Below, piece by piece: positions 27,257-35,813 of a stretch of DNA of 64,000 nt. The notes under the pieces were generated by a model. It had not been told where the DNA came from, ran no database searches, and worked only from the letters and a program-made list of their open reading frames with translations. Location of the stretch: assembly GCA_036844945.1 (NCBI GenBank), contig DAIUEV010000009.1, forward strand, positions 9,695-73,694, written 5' to 3'. A program made the translations under genes and the position numbers. Numbering within the stretch: position 1 is the stretch's first letter; each line of letters begins with the position of its first letter. Origin of the DNA: Palsa-461 sp036844945 (GTDB lineage Bacteria > Actinomycetota > Acidimicrobiia > Acidimicrobiales > RAAP-2).

Positions 27257-27426
27257 CTCGGACAACCCGCCGACCAGGGCGTCTCGCCGGTCCGGCGCGC
27301 CGACCTACTAGCATCAAACGCGACTGACTGGACGTCGGCACCGACCGGCACGGCAACAGGTCGTGCGTTCGACGCCGCCTCCGCCCAGGGTCGAGGGACC
27401 GCGAACACGGAAGGCAGACTGCAGGC
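27257..27426 (+). other. 170-bp gap upstream of ferredoxin
   Basis: TAGCAT lies at about 27310, roughly 110 bases before the ferredoxin ATG, and could be a -10 box giving a long leader. GGAAGG is 12 bases from the ATG, a weak spacing. I see no gene. Confidence 0.3.
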
Positions 27427-27663
27427 ATGAAGGTCTGGATCGATCAGGATCTGTGCACCGGGGACGGTCTCTGTGAGGAGATCGCGCCGGCGGTCTTCAC
27501 CCTGCTCGACGACGGGCTTGCCTACGTGAAGGAAGGCGACGCGATCAGGAACGAGCCGGGCGGCTCGGCCGGCATGGCGCTCGTCCCCGAGAACCTCGAG
27601 GAGTCCGTTGTCGAGGCCTCCGAGGAGTGCCCCGGGGAGTGCATCTTCATCGAGCGGGACTGA
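27427..27663 (+). CDS. small 3Fe-4S/4Fe-4S-type ferredoxin
   Basis: The 78-residue protein has Cys10 and Cys16 in CTGDGLC, and Cys68 and Cys72 in ECPGEC, with the APAVF and CIFIE framing of actinobacterial single-cluster ferredoxins that serve cytochromes P450 and other monooxygenases. Usual 3Fe-4S members have C-x5-C and one CP near the end, so the fourth Cys may allow a 4Fe-4S cluster. The TGA stop sits in an inverted repeat that an IS element has entered. No redox partner lies next to it. Confidence 0.88.
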   Translation: MKVWIDQDLCTGDGLCEEIAPAVFTLLDDGLAYVKEGDAIRNEPGGSAGMALVPENLEESVVEASEECPGECIFIERD

Positions 27664-27669
27664 ACCTTC
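27662..27669. repeat. left target-site duplication, GAACCTTC
   Basis: GAACCTTC borders the IS here and again at 29069-29076. The first two bases are part of the ferredoxin stop codon. Confidence 0.85.
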
Positions 27670-29068
27670 GTTAGCAACTAGCTGCGTTGAACTTCGCGAG
27701 CCTGAATGTCGTGACGGGCTCTGGCCGCAACGACCGCTGGAGATCTTGCCAGGCCGAGTGACCAAACCGCCGAGCCAGTGCGACCGTGACCAGATCGCGC
27801 AGTCCTGGGATGGACCAGCGACTGCCGCCGATGTCGGTGCGGGCGTTCAGGTCGCGCATCGCTCGCTCGAGCACGCCGCTGCCGAGTTCGGGCCCGCCCA
27901 AGAACGCGAGCCGGTCTCTGAGCGAGCGATCGAGACACGTGAAGACCTGGCTGCGAGCGCCGGCCAGCAGTTCACTCGCGGCGTGATAGTCGTGGTCGGC
28001 GACTTCGGCGGCGAGCCCATCGAACTCCTCGAGGGCACGGGCCAGATCCCACTCCTCGCCAACCACACGGTGGCAGAGCTCGACCAGCGCGTCGCGTGCG
28101 TCGTTCGCCCACTTGGCCGGCGCGTGGTCGGCATAGAGCGCCCACCGCACGCCGCGCCCGAGGTGCCACCAGCACCGTTGGATCGGCGCCTCGGGCCACA
28201 GCACTGAAGCCAGGCGGGTGATCGCCAGCTCGCCGTCGACCACGACGAGCAGCGGTGGCGCCATCCCTTCGAGCTGGTCGGCCATGGCCGCCCAGGTCTC
28301 ACCGACGGTGGCCCCGAGGAGCTGGAGATGGGCGCGGCGGCGGTGCTGGGGCCCCGAACGTCCGAGCAGCCCAATGGCCACGTTGGCTTGGGTGCCGAGG
28401 CGGTTCCCCCCGGCGCGCACTCGGGTGCCGTCCAGGAGCACCACCGGGGCCGAAGCACCTGGCCCGAGCCGCCCACTCCCGCCGGTCAGCATGGCGGCGA
28501 CATCGCCAATGGCGCGATGCGCGGCGGCTGAGGAGGAGGGCCGTCCGGTGCTTGTGGCCACCCAGGCCGCCCGGGCGAAGGACATCTGGGCGGCCAGCTC
28601 AGCGAGATCGAGGGTCAACCGGTCGGTGCGGCGCTTGCCTGACAATCCCCACAGGACGAGCAGGGGCGCGAAGACCTTGGTGCAGCGCCGGCAGCCCACA
28701 TGGGCGAGACGCACCAGGACGACTCCGGCCGAGGTGTCGAAGCGCCGCGGCCGGGTCCGCCACCCCTTTCGCGCGAAATCCGAGCCGGCCCCGCACTCAG
28801 GACAAGCGAAGGGAGCGGGCAGACCACGCGTCGGAGCCCATCTCGGCCCGCACACCCGATCGAGCAACTCGGACTGCAGTTCCTCGAGCGTCGCCGCCAA
28901 CGCAGCACCAGGAACCTCTCGACCCATCGCCACCGCCAGGGACTCGAACGTCGACCACGCCGAGCTCTGATCAAGCGTGGGCGCATCGAATGACAAAGAC
29001 AGCGTCATCACTGGCATACCTCACTCCTACTCGCTTCGGAGCGAAGTTCAACGGAAGGTGTTGCTAAC
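27670..29068. mobile_element. insertion sequence of 1399 bp, IS256/ISH6-like mutator transposase
   Basis: The element is bounded by 28-bp imperfect inverted repeats at 27670-27697 and 29041-29068: nine bases GTTAGCAAC match, six differ, then CGTTGAACTTCGC matches. An eight-base direct repeat GAACCTTC flags both sides. One transposase gene fills it and stops inside the left repeat. The repeats, target duplication and open frame are all intact, so it looks recent and may be active. The family is judged from the DDE-type pattern only. Confidence 0.88.
27671..29017 (-). CDS. DDE transposase (mutator/IS256- or ISH6-like)
   Basis: The 448-residue protein has a zinc-ribbon-like CPEC...CRRC region (about residues 71-112), then LLDGTRVRAGG and VVDGELAI, the probable first two Asp of the DDE triad. 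RCWWHLGRGVRW follows, with a C/W-H motif of mutator-type transposases. VLERAMRDLNAR near the end may supply the Glu. The start ATG 29017 has AGGAG six bases upstream. Its stop falls in the left inverted repeat, a usual compact arrangement. Confidence 0.85.
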   Translation of the reverse strand: MPVMTLSLSFDAPTLDQSSAWSTFESLAVAMGREVPGAALAATLEELQSELLDRVCGPRWAPTRGLPAPFACPECGAGSDFARKGWRTRPRRFDTSAGVVLVRLAHVGCRRCTKVFAPLLVLWGLSGKRRTDRLTLDLAELAAQMSFARAAWVATSTGRPSSSAAAHRAIGDVAAMLTGGSGRLGPGASAPVVLLDGTRVRAGGNRLGTQANVAIGLLGRSGPQHRRRAHLQLLGATVGETWAAMADQLEGMAPPLLVVVDGELAITRLASVLWPEAPIQRCWWHLGRGVRWALYADHAPAKWANDARDALVELCHRVVGEEWDLARALEEFDGLAAEVADHDYHAASELLAGARSQVFTCLDRSLRDRLAFLGGPELGSGVLERAMRDLNARTDIGGSRWSIPGLRDLVTVALARRFGHSAWQDLQRSLRPEPVTTFRLAKFNAASC

Positions 29069-29076
29069 GAACCTTC
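29069..29076. repeat. right target-site duplication, GAACCTTC
   Basis: Copy of 27662-27669. Its last base is the middle base of the trmI stop codon on the opposite strand (29075-29077). Confidence 0.85.
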
Positions 29077-29857
29077 AGTCCCGGCGGGCCAGCGCCCGCG
29101 CTGAGGTGAGGAACCCCGTGTGGGCCACCATCCGGTGGTCCGGACGCACCGAGCGAGGCTCGACGTGCCAGGTGCGGCGCAGGATCTCGACGGTCTCGGC
29201 GAGACCGAACCCGTGCCTGGCCAGGGCTTCGCGCAGTTGCCCGGTCTGGTTGATGGTCGGCAGGTACGCGAGGAAGATCCCGCCCGGCCGGAGCGCTTCG
29301 GTGGCGGGTCCGACCACGTCCCAAGGCTCGGGGAGGTCGAGCACGACCCGGTCGAGGTCGGACTCGCCGATGCCCGCGGTGACGTCACGGACCTCCACGC
29401 GGTAGTCGACGTCGGGGCCGAGCTGGTCGGCCACGTTCGCCTTCGCCCGCTCGGCGAAGTCCTCCCTGATCTCGTAGCCGATCACCCGTGCGCCCGCCCG
29501 GAGCAGGGCCATCGAGAGCGCCCCGGAGCCCACCCCGGCCTCGAGAATCCGCTGGCCCGGGCCGACGTCGGCGGCGATCAGAATCGCGCCGAGGTCCTTC
29601 GGGTAGATCACTTGGGCACCGCGGGGCATCTTCAGGACCACGTCGGCGAGCGTCGGCCGGAACACGAGGAACTCCCGGCCCGTCGAGCCGAGCACGGTGG
29701 AGCCCTCCGTCGCTCCGATGATGTCGTCGTGGGCGAGGATGCCCGCGTGGGTGTGGAAGCTTTCCCCGGGGCGCAGCTTGATGAGGTACCGGCGCTGCTT
29801 CGCGTCGATCAGGAGCACCCGCTCGCCCTGGGCCAGGCGGTGGCCGTCGCCCACCAC
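29075..29857 (-). CDS. trmI: tRNA (adenine58-N1)-methyltransferase TrmI
   Basis: The 260-residue protein has a small N-terminal beta domain (LLIDAKQRRYLIKL...GESFHTHAGILAHDDIIG) and an SAM domain with ILEAGVGSGAL at 104-114 and DLDRVVLDLPEPW. This is the TrmI/Trm61 family, which methylates adenine 58 in the T-loop of tRNA. In M. tuberculosis the orthologue Rv2118c also lies near mpa. It starts at GTG 29857 with no gap after the previous stop, so it is cotranscribed with the small membrane proteins. Confidence 0.92.
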   Translation of the reverse strand: MVGDGHRLAQGERVLLIDAKQRRYLIKLRPGESFHTHAGILAHDDIIGATEGSTVLGSTGREFLVFRPTLADVVLKMPRGAQVIYPKDLGAILIAADVGPGQRILEAGVGSGALSMALLRAGARVIGYEIREDFAERAKANVADQLGPDVDYRVEVRDVTAGIGESDLDRVVLDLPEPWDVVGPATEALRPGGIFLAYLPTINQTGQLREALARHGFGLAETVEILRRTWHVEPRSVRPDHRMVAHTGFLTSARALARRD

Positions 29858-30082
29858 TCAGCTCGGCAGCGGGTCGTCCGTCGGCTCGCCCTTCGGGGAG
29901 CGGATCGTCACGAGGAGGCGTTCACCCGCGCTGACCCGCTCGGAGTAGACGACGGGGTCGCCCTTGCGGCGGGCCCGCTGGAGGACATACGCGCCGGCGG
30001 CCAGGGCGAACCAAGCCCAGTGCTCGCCGCGCATGCCGCGGCGGGTCCCGACTTTGACGAGCCGTCGGAGCAGATAGTCCAT
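29858..30082 (-). CDS. small single-helix membrane protein
   Basis: This 74-residue protein has a basic N-terminus, a short hydrophobic stretch (about 22-36, HWAWFALAAGAYVLQ) and a polar C-terminus. No family is recognised. It stops at 29858, immediately before the trmI GTG, so it is in one operon with it. Confidence 0.6.
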   Translation of the reverse strand: MDYLLRRLVKVGTRRGMRGEHWAWFALAAGAYVLQRARRKGDPVVYSERVSAGERLLVTIRSPKGEPTDDPLPS

Positions 30083-30093
30083 CGCAGCCGTCC

Positions 30094-30312
30094 CTAGAGC
30101 CGGCGGATCTCCACGATCGCCGAATCGTTGCGGCCGCCCCGACGGCCCCAGACGTAGGCGAGGGCGACCACACCGAGCGCGACGGCACCGGCGATCACGA
30201 GCACCGGCGGGAGCTTGGCGCGTGCGGTCTCCTGGGTGTCGCCGATCGCGCGGGCAAACGCCGCCTGCAGGTCGTCGCGGCTGATTCGCCGCCCGTTGGT
30301 TTCGACTGGCAT
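30094..30312 (-). CDS. small single-helix membrane protein
   Basis: The 72-residue product has a polar helical front (SRDDLQAAFARAIGDTQETARAKL) and one membrane helix (about 36-55), then a basic tail WGRRGGRND. The layout is like proteins that sit next to holin-like YqjE-type genes, but I cannot name the family. GGAGGAG lies six bases before ATG 30312. Confidence 0.65.
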   Translation of the reverse strand: MPVETNGRRISRDDLQAAFARAIGDTQETARAKLPPVLVIAGAVALGVVALAYVWGRRGGRNDSAIVEIRRL

Positions 30313-30325
30313 GACGGTCTCCTCC

Positions 30326-30703
30326 TCAGTCGCCGGTCTTCTTGGCCGTCCCGCGCCGGGCCGCCGGCCCGGCGAAGATCCGCCAGGCCGACAGGGCGAT
30401 GACCGCGAGGGCGAGCGCCGTGACGATCACATAGGGCAGCCACGAGAGGTTGCCGTGGAAGGCGCCCGTCTCGGTCTGCAGGACACGCAGGGCGGCGACG
30501 AGCAAAAGCACGGTGCCCACGGCCACCGCCAGGGAGCCCGCCACCCCGAACAGTACGAACCGGCCGAGGCCCTTCAGTGGATCGAGGGTCTCCTGCTTCA
30601 CATAGGCGATGACCAGGGAAACCGCGTCCCGCCGGGGGTCGCCCGACCCCGCGTCGGTGCCGCTTTTGCCCTGATCTTTGGTCGCCCTCCTGAAACTCGG
30701 CAC
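30326..30703 (-). CDS. putative holin-superfamily-like (YqjE/PF07332-type) membrane protein
   Basis: The 125-residue protein has a charged N-terminus, two membrane helices (about 49-72 and 89-110) and a basic end. A pair of such genes, this type with a small single-helix protein, is common in Actinobacteria (YqjD/YqjE-like). The start is set at GTG 30703, not 30706, because TAGCGT ends six bases before 30703. Function is unknown; a membrane-stress role is often suggested for relatives. Confidence 0.6.
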   Translation of the reverse strand: MPSFRRATKDQGKSGTDAGSGDPRRDAVSLVIAYVKQETLDPLKGLGRFVLFGVAGSLAVAVGTVLLLVAALRVLQTETGAFHGNLSWLPYVIVTALALAVIALSAWRIFAGPAARRGTAKKTGD

Positions 30704-30709
30704 CACGCG

Positions 30710-30715
30710 ACGCTA
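30710..30715 (-). promoter_or_regulatory. -10 box of a leaderless promoter, membrane-protein/trmI operon
   Basis: TAGCGT, six bases before GTG 30703. The same hexamer precedes the thioesterase gene nearby. Confidence 0.55.
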
Positions 30716-30768
30716 TCCCGCCGCCACGGCCTGCCCGTTCGTCGGCCGGCCGCTGCACACTCTCGGCC

Positions 30769-31170
30769 TCAGGAGCGCTCCCGGTAGAGGTACGTGGAGC
30801 TGGCCCGGGCGACCTTCTTCCCCGCCTCGTTGGTGACCGTCGCCTCGACGAAGGCGACCCTCGAGCCGCCCGAGACCACCTCGGCGTCGCAGCGCAGCCG
30901 CGCCCCCGACTCGATCGCCCCGAGGAAGCTGGTCTTCAGTTCGGCGTTGACCGCGAACACGCGTCGGCCCTCGACGAAGGTCACGGCGGCCGAGCCCATC
31001 GCCGTGTCGATGAAGGCGCACAGGAACCCGCCCTGCATCTGGCCGGCCGGGTTGGCGAATCGCTCGTCGGCGACCATCGTCCAGCTCGTCCTGCCCGGCA
31101 CCGACTTGTCCACGCAGACCGCCCCGAGCATGAGGTCGCTGTTGGGTGGAACCTGCATCCGGGTGGGCAT
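30769..31170 (-). CDS. PaaI-family hotdog thioesterase
   Basis: The 133-residue hotdog-fold protein has the segment FANPAGQMQGGFLCAFIDTAMGSAAVTF, the PaaI-type helix with Gly-Gly preceding it, and AVNAELKTSFLGAIESG. PaaI thioesterases hydrolyse acyl- or phenylacetyl-CoA thioesters. The catalytic Asp is present in the FIDTAMG helix. TAGCGT six bases before ATG 31170 suggests a leaderless mRNA. It faces the transketolase operon across 102 bp. Confidence 0.85.
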   Translation of the reverse strand: MPTRMQVPPNSDLMLGAVCVDKSVPGRTSWTMVADERFANPAGQMQGGFLCAFIDTAMGSAAVTFVEGRRVFAVNAELKTSFLGAIESGARLRCDAEVVSGGSRVAFVEATVTNEAGKKVARASSTYLYRERS

Positions 31171-31176
31171 CTTGTG

Positions 31177-31182
31177 ACGCTA
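31177..31182 (-). promoter_or_regulatory. -10 box of a leaderless promoter, thioesterase gene
   Basis: TAGCGT, six bases before ATG 31170. Confidence 0.55.
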
Positions 31183-31259
31183 CAAGAGGCGACGGTGACG
31201 CCCCCCGAACACCCAGGTGACAGGGATCACGGCGAGGAAGGTGGCACGGGGTCTGTGGG

Positions 31260-31265
31260 TAGGGT
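31260..31265 (+). promoter_or_regulatory. -10 box of a leaderless promoter, pentose phosphate-fbiC operon
   Basis: TAGGGT, seven bases before GTG 31273. This supports 31273 over the in-frame ATG at 31285. Confidence 0.6.
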
Positions 31266-31272
31266 GCACGTC

Positions 31273-33264
31273 GTGGCGACATCGATGCAGGACCCGGCGC
31301 TCGAGCAGCTCGGCATCAACGTCATCCGTGGCCTGGCCATGGACGCCCCCGCCCGGGCCAAGTCCGGCCACAGCGGCACCGCGATGGCCCTCGCGCCACT
31401 GGCGCACGTGCTCTTCACCAAGGTGATGCGGCACGACCCGACCGACCCCGACTGGCCGGACCGTGACCGCTTCGTGCTCTCGAACGGCCACGCCTCGATC
31501 CTGTTGTATTCGATGCTGTATCTCACCGGGTACGGCCTCACCCTCGACGACCTCAAGGCCTTCCGCCAGGTCGGGAGCAAGACCCCCGGCCATCCCGAGC
31601 GCCGTCACACCGCCGGGGTGGAGGTCACGACCGGGCCGCTCGGCCAAGGGGTGGGAGACGGCGTGGGGATGGGGGTCGCCGAACGGGTCCTGCGCCAGCG
31701 TTTCGGCAGCGAGCTGTGCGACCACCACACCTTCGTCGTCTGCGGGGACGGGTGCCTCGAGGAGGGCATCTCGCACGAGGCGGCCTCGCTCGCCGGGCAT
31801 CTCGGCCTCGGCCGCCTCGTGTACGTCTACGACGACAACCACATCACCATCGACGGGCCGACCGAGCTCTCCTACAGCGACAACGTGCCCGAGCGCTTCG
31901 CCGCCTACGGCTGGGCCGTCGAGAGCATCGGCGAGGTGGCCAACGACACCGAGGCGCTCGAGGCGGCGCTCCGTCGGGCGATGGCCGAGCAGGAACGGCC
32001 GTCGCTCATCGTGCTCCGGAGCCACATCGGCTGGCCGACCCCGGGGTTCGTCGACACGAAGGAGGCCCACGGGAACCAGCTCAACGAGGACCAGATCAGG
32101 GTGACGAAGGAGCTCCTCGCGCTCCCGCCCGAGGAGTCGTTCTGGGTCCCCGACGCGGTCCTCGACCTCTACCGTCGCTGCATCGCCCGGGGCGAAGCGG
32201 CCCGAGCCGAGTGGCAGGCCCGCTTCGACGCCTCGTCGGTCGATCGGGCCGCCTGGGACGCCGCGTGGGCCGGACGGGGCCTCGAGGGGTGGGAGGCCAA
32301 ACTCCCCACCTTCGAAGCGGGCGCCGGGGTGGCCACCCGCCGAGCCATCAACGCATGCGTCAGCGCGACGGCCGCGGTCGTGCCCGGCCTTCTTCTCGGA
32401 GCCGCCGACCTCACCGAGAACACCGGCGTGCAGCTGGAGGGCGCGGAGCCCCAGTCGAAGGAGGACCCCGGTGGCCGGCAGCTGTACTTCGGGATCCGGG
32501 AACACGCCATGGGGACCGCCATGACCGGCATGGCCCTGCACGGCGGGATCCTCCCGGTCGGTGGGACGTTCTTCACCTTCAGCGACTACATGCGTCCGGC
32601 GGTGCGGCTGGCCGCCATGTCGCGGGCGCACGTCATCTACTCGTGGACCCACGACTCGATCGGGGTCGGCGAGGACGGCCCGACCCACGAGCCGATCGAA
32701 CACCTCGCCTCCCTGCGGGCAATGCCGGGCCTGGCCGTGGTGCGGCCGGCCGACGCCAACGAGTGCGCGCAGGCCTGGCGGTGCGCGGTCGAAGCGGAGG
32801 GACCCGTGGCGATGATCCTCAGCCGCCAGAGCATCCCGGTGCTGGCAGAGACGGCCGGACCGGCCGCCGAGGGCCTCCCCCGCGGCGGCTACGTGCTGCG
32901 ATGGGAAGAGGGTGAGGCCGATCTCGTGCTCGTCGGCACGGGTAGCGAGGTCCACCTGTGCCTCGGAGCCGCGGACACCCTGGCCGCCGAGGGCTACGCC
33001 GTGCGCGTCGTGTCGTTGCCGTGCTGGGAATGGTTCGAGGACCAGGACGACAACTACCAACGCTCGGTCCTTCCGGTCGAGGTCCCGGCCCTCGCCGTCG
33101 AGGCGGCGTCCTCGTTCGGCTGGGAGCGCTACGCGGACGCGAGCGTGTCGATCGACACCTTCGGCGCCTCGGGACCGAGTGCCGATGTCATGGCCCACTT
33201 CGGCTTCACCGTCGAGCACGTCGTCGAGCGGGCGAGAGAGCTTCTGGAAGGGAGCGACCTATGA
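31273..33264 (+). CDS. tkt: transketolase
   Basis: The 663-residue enzyme opens ALEQLGINVIRGLAMDAPARAKSGHSGTAMALAPL and carries the thiamine diphosphate motif GDGCLEEGISHEAASLAGHLGLGRLVYVYDDNHITIDG, then the transketolase C-terminal SYG-like EHAMGTAMTGMALHGG segment. Transketolase moves two-carbon units between pentose and hexose phosphates. It is the first gene of a coupled operon and is joined to transaldolase by ATGA. TAGGGT seven bases before GTG 31273 decides the start. Confidence 0.95.
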   Translation: MATSMQDPALEQLGINVIRGLAMDAPARAKSGHSGTAMALAPLAHVLFTKVMRHDPTDPDWPDRDRFVLSNGHASILLYSMLYLTGYGLTLDDLKAFRQVGSKTPGHPERRHTAGVEVTTGPLGQGVGDGVGMGVAERVLRQRFGSELCDHHTFVVCGDGCLEEGISHEAASLAGHLGLGRLVYVYDDNHITIDGPTELSYSDNVPERFAAYGWAVESIGEVANDTEALEAALRRAMAEQERPSLIVLRSHIGWPTPGFVDTKEAHGNQLNEDQIRVTKELLALPPEESFWVPDAVLDLYRRCIARGEAARAEWQARFDASSVDRAAWDAAWAGRGLEGWEAKLPTFEAGAGVATRRAINACVSATAAVVPGLLLGAADLTENTGVQLEGAEPQSKEDPGGRQLYFGIREHAMGTAMTGMALHGGILPVGGTFFTFSDYMRPAVRLAAMSRAHVIYSWTHDSIGVGEDGPTHEPIEHLASLRAMPGLAVVRPADANECAQAWRCAVEAEGPVAMILSRQSIPVLAETAGPAAEGLPRGGYVLRWEEGEADLVLVGTGSEVHLCLGAADTLAAEGYAVRVVSLPCWEWFEDQDDNYQRSVLPVEVPALAVEAASSFGWERYADASVSIDTFGASGPSADVMAHFGFTVEHVVERARELLEGSDL

Positions 33265-34388
33265 ACAGGCTGCACGCCCTCTACGCCGAACAGGGGCAAA
33301 GCCCCTGGCTCGACAACCTGCGCCGGGACTGGCTGCGCGATGGCACCCTGGCCCGTTTCGTCGAGTCGGGCGTGCGCGGCGTCACCTCGAACCCCACGAT
33401 CTTCGCCAAGGCGATCTCCGGCGAGGACGACTACGACGAGCAATTCGACGCGCTCATCGCCAAGGGCACGATCGAGGACGCCTACTGGGACCTCGTGATC
33501 GACGACATCGACCACGCGCTCGCGCTGCTGCGCCCGGTCTATGACGAGTGCAGCGGCACCGACGGCTTCGTGTCCTTGGAGGTCGCGCCGGCGATCGCGC
33601 ACGACACCGCCGGCACGGTGGCGATGGCGCAGTCGCTCCACGACCGGATCCATGCCCCCAACCTCTTCGTCAAGGTGCCGGCGACCGCCGCGGGCGTGCC
33701 GGCGATCCGGGAGCTGATCGGACGGGGCCTCAGCATCAATGTGACCCTCATCTTCGGACTCACCCGCTACGGCGAGGTGATGGAGGCCTATCTGTCAGGC
33801 CTGGAGACCTACGCCGCCACCGACCCAGACGACCTCGCTCGGGTGGCCAGCGTGGCCTCGTTCTTCGTCAGCCGGGTCGACACCGAGATCGACCGCCGCC
33901 TCGAGACCCTGGCCGGCGGGGACAAGGGAGACCGCGAACTCCTCGAGCTGCGGGGCCGGGCCGCCGTCGCCCAGGCCCAGGTGGCCTACCAGCACTTCGA
34001 GGCCGCGTTCTCGGGGCCCCGGTGGGAGGCGCTGGCCGCGAAGGGGGCCCAGGTGCAGCGGCCCCTCTGGGCGTCCACCTCGACCAAGAACCCTGCCTAC
34101 CCCGACCTCCTCTATGTCGACACCCTCATCGGCCCGCACACGGTCAACACGATGCCCGAGGGCACGATCGACGCCTTCGAGGACCATGGCACCGTCGCGC
34201 GGACCGTCGACGCCGAGTCCGACGAGGCCGCGCGCCTCCTCGGGCGGCTCGGCGAGGTCGGCGTCGACATGGCCGATGTCGCCGCCACCTTGGAGGACGA
34301 GGGTGTCCATTCCTTCGCCAAGTCCTTCGACGAGCTGATCCAGTCGCTCACCGACAAGGCGGCCGCGCTCGGGAACCGCGCCCGGTGA
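33261..34388 (+). CDS. tal: transaldolase
   Basis: The 375-residue enzyme has the transaldolase signature GVTSNPTIFAKAISG and the active-site Lys138 in NLFVKVPATAAG, with IHAPNL before it. It transfers a dihydroxyacetone unit between sugar phosphates in the pentose phosphate pathway. The ATG overlaps the transketolase stop, with GGGAG six bases upstream. It ends in a GTGA overlap with the isomerase gene, the order seen in fused Tal-Pgi proteins of some bacteria. Confidence 0.95.
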   Translation: MNRLHALYAEQGQSPWLDNLRRDWLRDGTLARFVESGVRGVTSNPTIFAKAISGEDDYDEQFDALIAKGTIEDAYWDLVIDDIDHALALLRPVYDECSGTDGFVSLEVAPAIAHDTAGTVAMAQSLHDRIHAPNLFVKVPATAAGVPAIRELIGRGLSINVTLIFGLTRYGEVMEAYLSGLETYAATDPDDLARVASVASFFVSRVDTEIDRRLETLAGGDKGDRELLELRGRAAVAQAQVAYQHFEAAFSGPRWEALAAKGAQVQRPLWASTSTKNPAYPDLLYVDTLIGPHTVNTMPEGTIDAFEDHGTVARTVDAESDEAARLLGRLGEVGVDMADVAATLEDEGVHSFAKSFDELIQSLTDKAAALGNRAR

Positions 34389-35761
34389 GCGCGCCACCCT
34401 CGGATCTCGCCGCCCGACTGCTCGCCGGCGACGGCGACCTCTGGCCGTCGCCGAACGTCTCGAAGAACCGCCTGGGATGGCTCGAGGTGCCCCGCCAGAT
34501 GGCCGAGGAGTCGAGGGACCTCGCCTCGTGGGCCGCCACGATCGACCAGCCGACAGTGGTGCTTCTCGGCATGGGCGGCTCCTCGCTCGGGCCGGCGGTG
34601 CTGGAGGCCGTCCGGGCGACCGGCCCGGCCGGGCTGGGGCGCCGGTTGGTCGTCTGCGACACGACCGACCCCACCACGGTCGGCGGCCTCGACTTCTCCA
34701 ACGCCTTCGTGCTCGTGTCGTCCAAGTCCGGGACGACGCTCGAGCCCAACGTCCTGTTCGAACACGCCTGGTCCAAGCTGCCCGACGGCTCGCGCTTCGC
34801 CGCCATCACCGACCCCGGGACCCCGCTCGCCGCGTTGGCGAGAGAGCGGGGCTTCCAGAGGGTGTTCGAGAACCGACCCGACATCGGCGGCCGGTACTCG
34901 GTGCTCTCGTACTTCGGCATGGTGCCGGCCGCGCTCATCGGCTACGACGTGGCCGAGCTGTGCGAGCGAGCGCTCGCCGCCGATCCCGCCGAAGCCATCG
35001 AGCTCGGCTGGGACATGGGCCGGGCGGCCAAAGAGGGCCGCGACAAGGTCACCGTCGTCGTCCCGCCCGCCTTCGCCGCCTTCGGGCTCTGGGTCGAACA
35101 GCTCATCGCCGAGTCGACCGGCAAGCGCGGGACGGGCTGCGTGCCGGTGCCCACCACCGACGCCGAGGCCGGCCCAGACCGCCACGTCGTCACACTCGAG
35201 CCCACCCGCGCTGTCGACCTCGCCGAGCAGTTCTACCGGTTCGAGCTCGCCATCCCGATCGCCGGCCACGTGCTCGACATCGACCCCTTCGACGAGCCGA
35301 ACGTGGCCGAGTCCAAGGCCAACACGAACACCGTCCTCGGCTCCCTTCCCCTTCCCGCCATGAAGGACGCGGCGCCGGGCCGGGCGTTCGGGTGGCTCTC
35401 CGAACAGGTGCAGCCCGGGGACTACGTCTCGATCCAGGCCTATCTGCCGTTCGGCCAGGACGAAGCCCTCCACGCGCTCCGGGTCCGGGTGCGCGACCAC
35501 CTGGGCGGCGCGGCGGTCACCGCCGGCTACGGCCCCCGCTTCTTGCACTCGACCGGGCAGCTGCACAAGGGCGGCCCGAACACGGTCGTGGCGCTCCAGG
35601 TGGTGCGCCGGGGTACCCAACCCGAGCTCCCGATCCCGGGCAAGCCGTATGACTTCGGCACCCTGATCGGCGCGCAGTCGATCGGCGACCACCAGAGCCT
35701 GCTTGCTCACGGCCGCCGGGTGCTGCGGGTGGCCGTGGACGACCTGGGCGAGATCGCCTGA
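34385..35761 (+). CDS. pgi: glucose-6-phosphate isomerase
   Basis: The 458-residue protein carries GMGGSSLG (62-69), SSKSGTT (112-118) and a later ESKANTN region, patterns of the SIS-type phosphoglucose isomerase family. It belongs to the shorter class that in some bacteria is fused to transaldolase. It interconverts glucose 6-phosphate and fructose 6-phosphate, feeding G6P to Zwf encoded downstream. The GTG start overlaps the transaldolase stop. Confidence 0.9.
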   Translation: MSAPPSDLAARLLAGDGDLWPSPNVSKNRLGWLEVPRQMAEESRDLASWAATIDQPTVVLLGMGGSSLGPAVLEAVRATGPAGLGRRLVVCDTTDPTTVGGLDFSNAFVLVSSKSGTTLEPNVLFEHAWSKLPDGSRFAAITDPGTPLAALARERGFQRVFENRPDIGGRYSVLSYFGMVPAALIGYDVAELCERALAADPAEAIELGWDMGRAAKEGRDKVTVVVPPAFAAFGLWVEQLIAESTGKRGTGCVPVPTTDAEAGPDRHVVTLEPTRAVDLAEQFYRFELAIPIAGHVLDIDPFDEPNVAESKANTNTVLGSLPLPAMKDAAPGRAFGWLSEQVQPGDYVSIQAYLPFGQDEALHALRVRVRDHLGGAAVTAGYGPRFLHSTGQLHKGGPNTVVALQVVRRGTQPELPIPGKPYDFGTLIGAQSIGDHQSLLAHGRRVLRVAVDDLGEIA

Positions 35762-35784
35762 GCGGCGTGCCTTCAGCCCGGCGG

Positions 35785-35790
35785 TACGGT
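35785..35790 (+). promoter_or_regulatory. possible internal -10 box upstream of gnd
   Basis: TACGGT in the 52-bp pgi-gnd gap would start a transcript about 17 bases before ATG 35814 with GAGGAG as ribosome binding site. Confidence 0.4.
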
Positions 35791-35813
35791 CGGGACATCG
35801 AGAGGAGCACGAG

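Noticed and set aside
31180..33219. Long minus-strand frame of 679 codons
   Set aside because: It is the antisense shadow of transketolase; it is His/Gly/Arg-rich with no family pattern. The plus strand has all the transketolase motifs.
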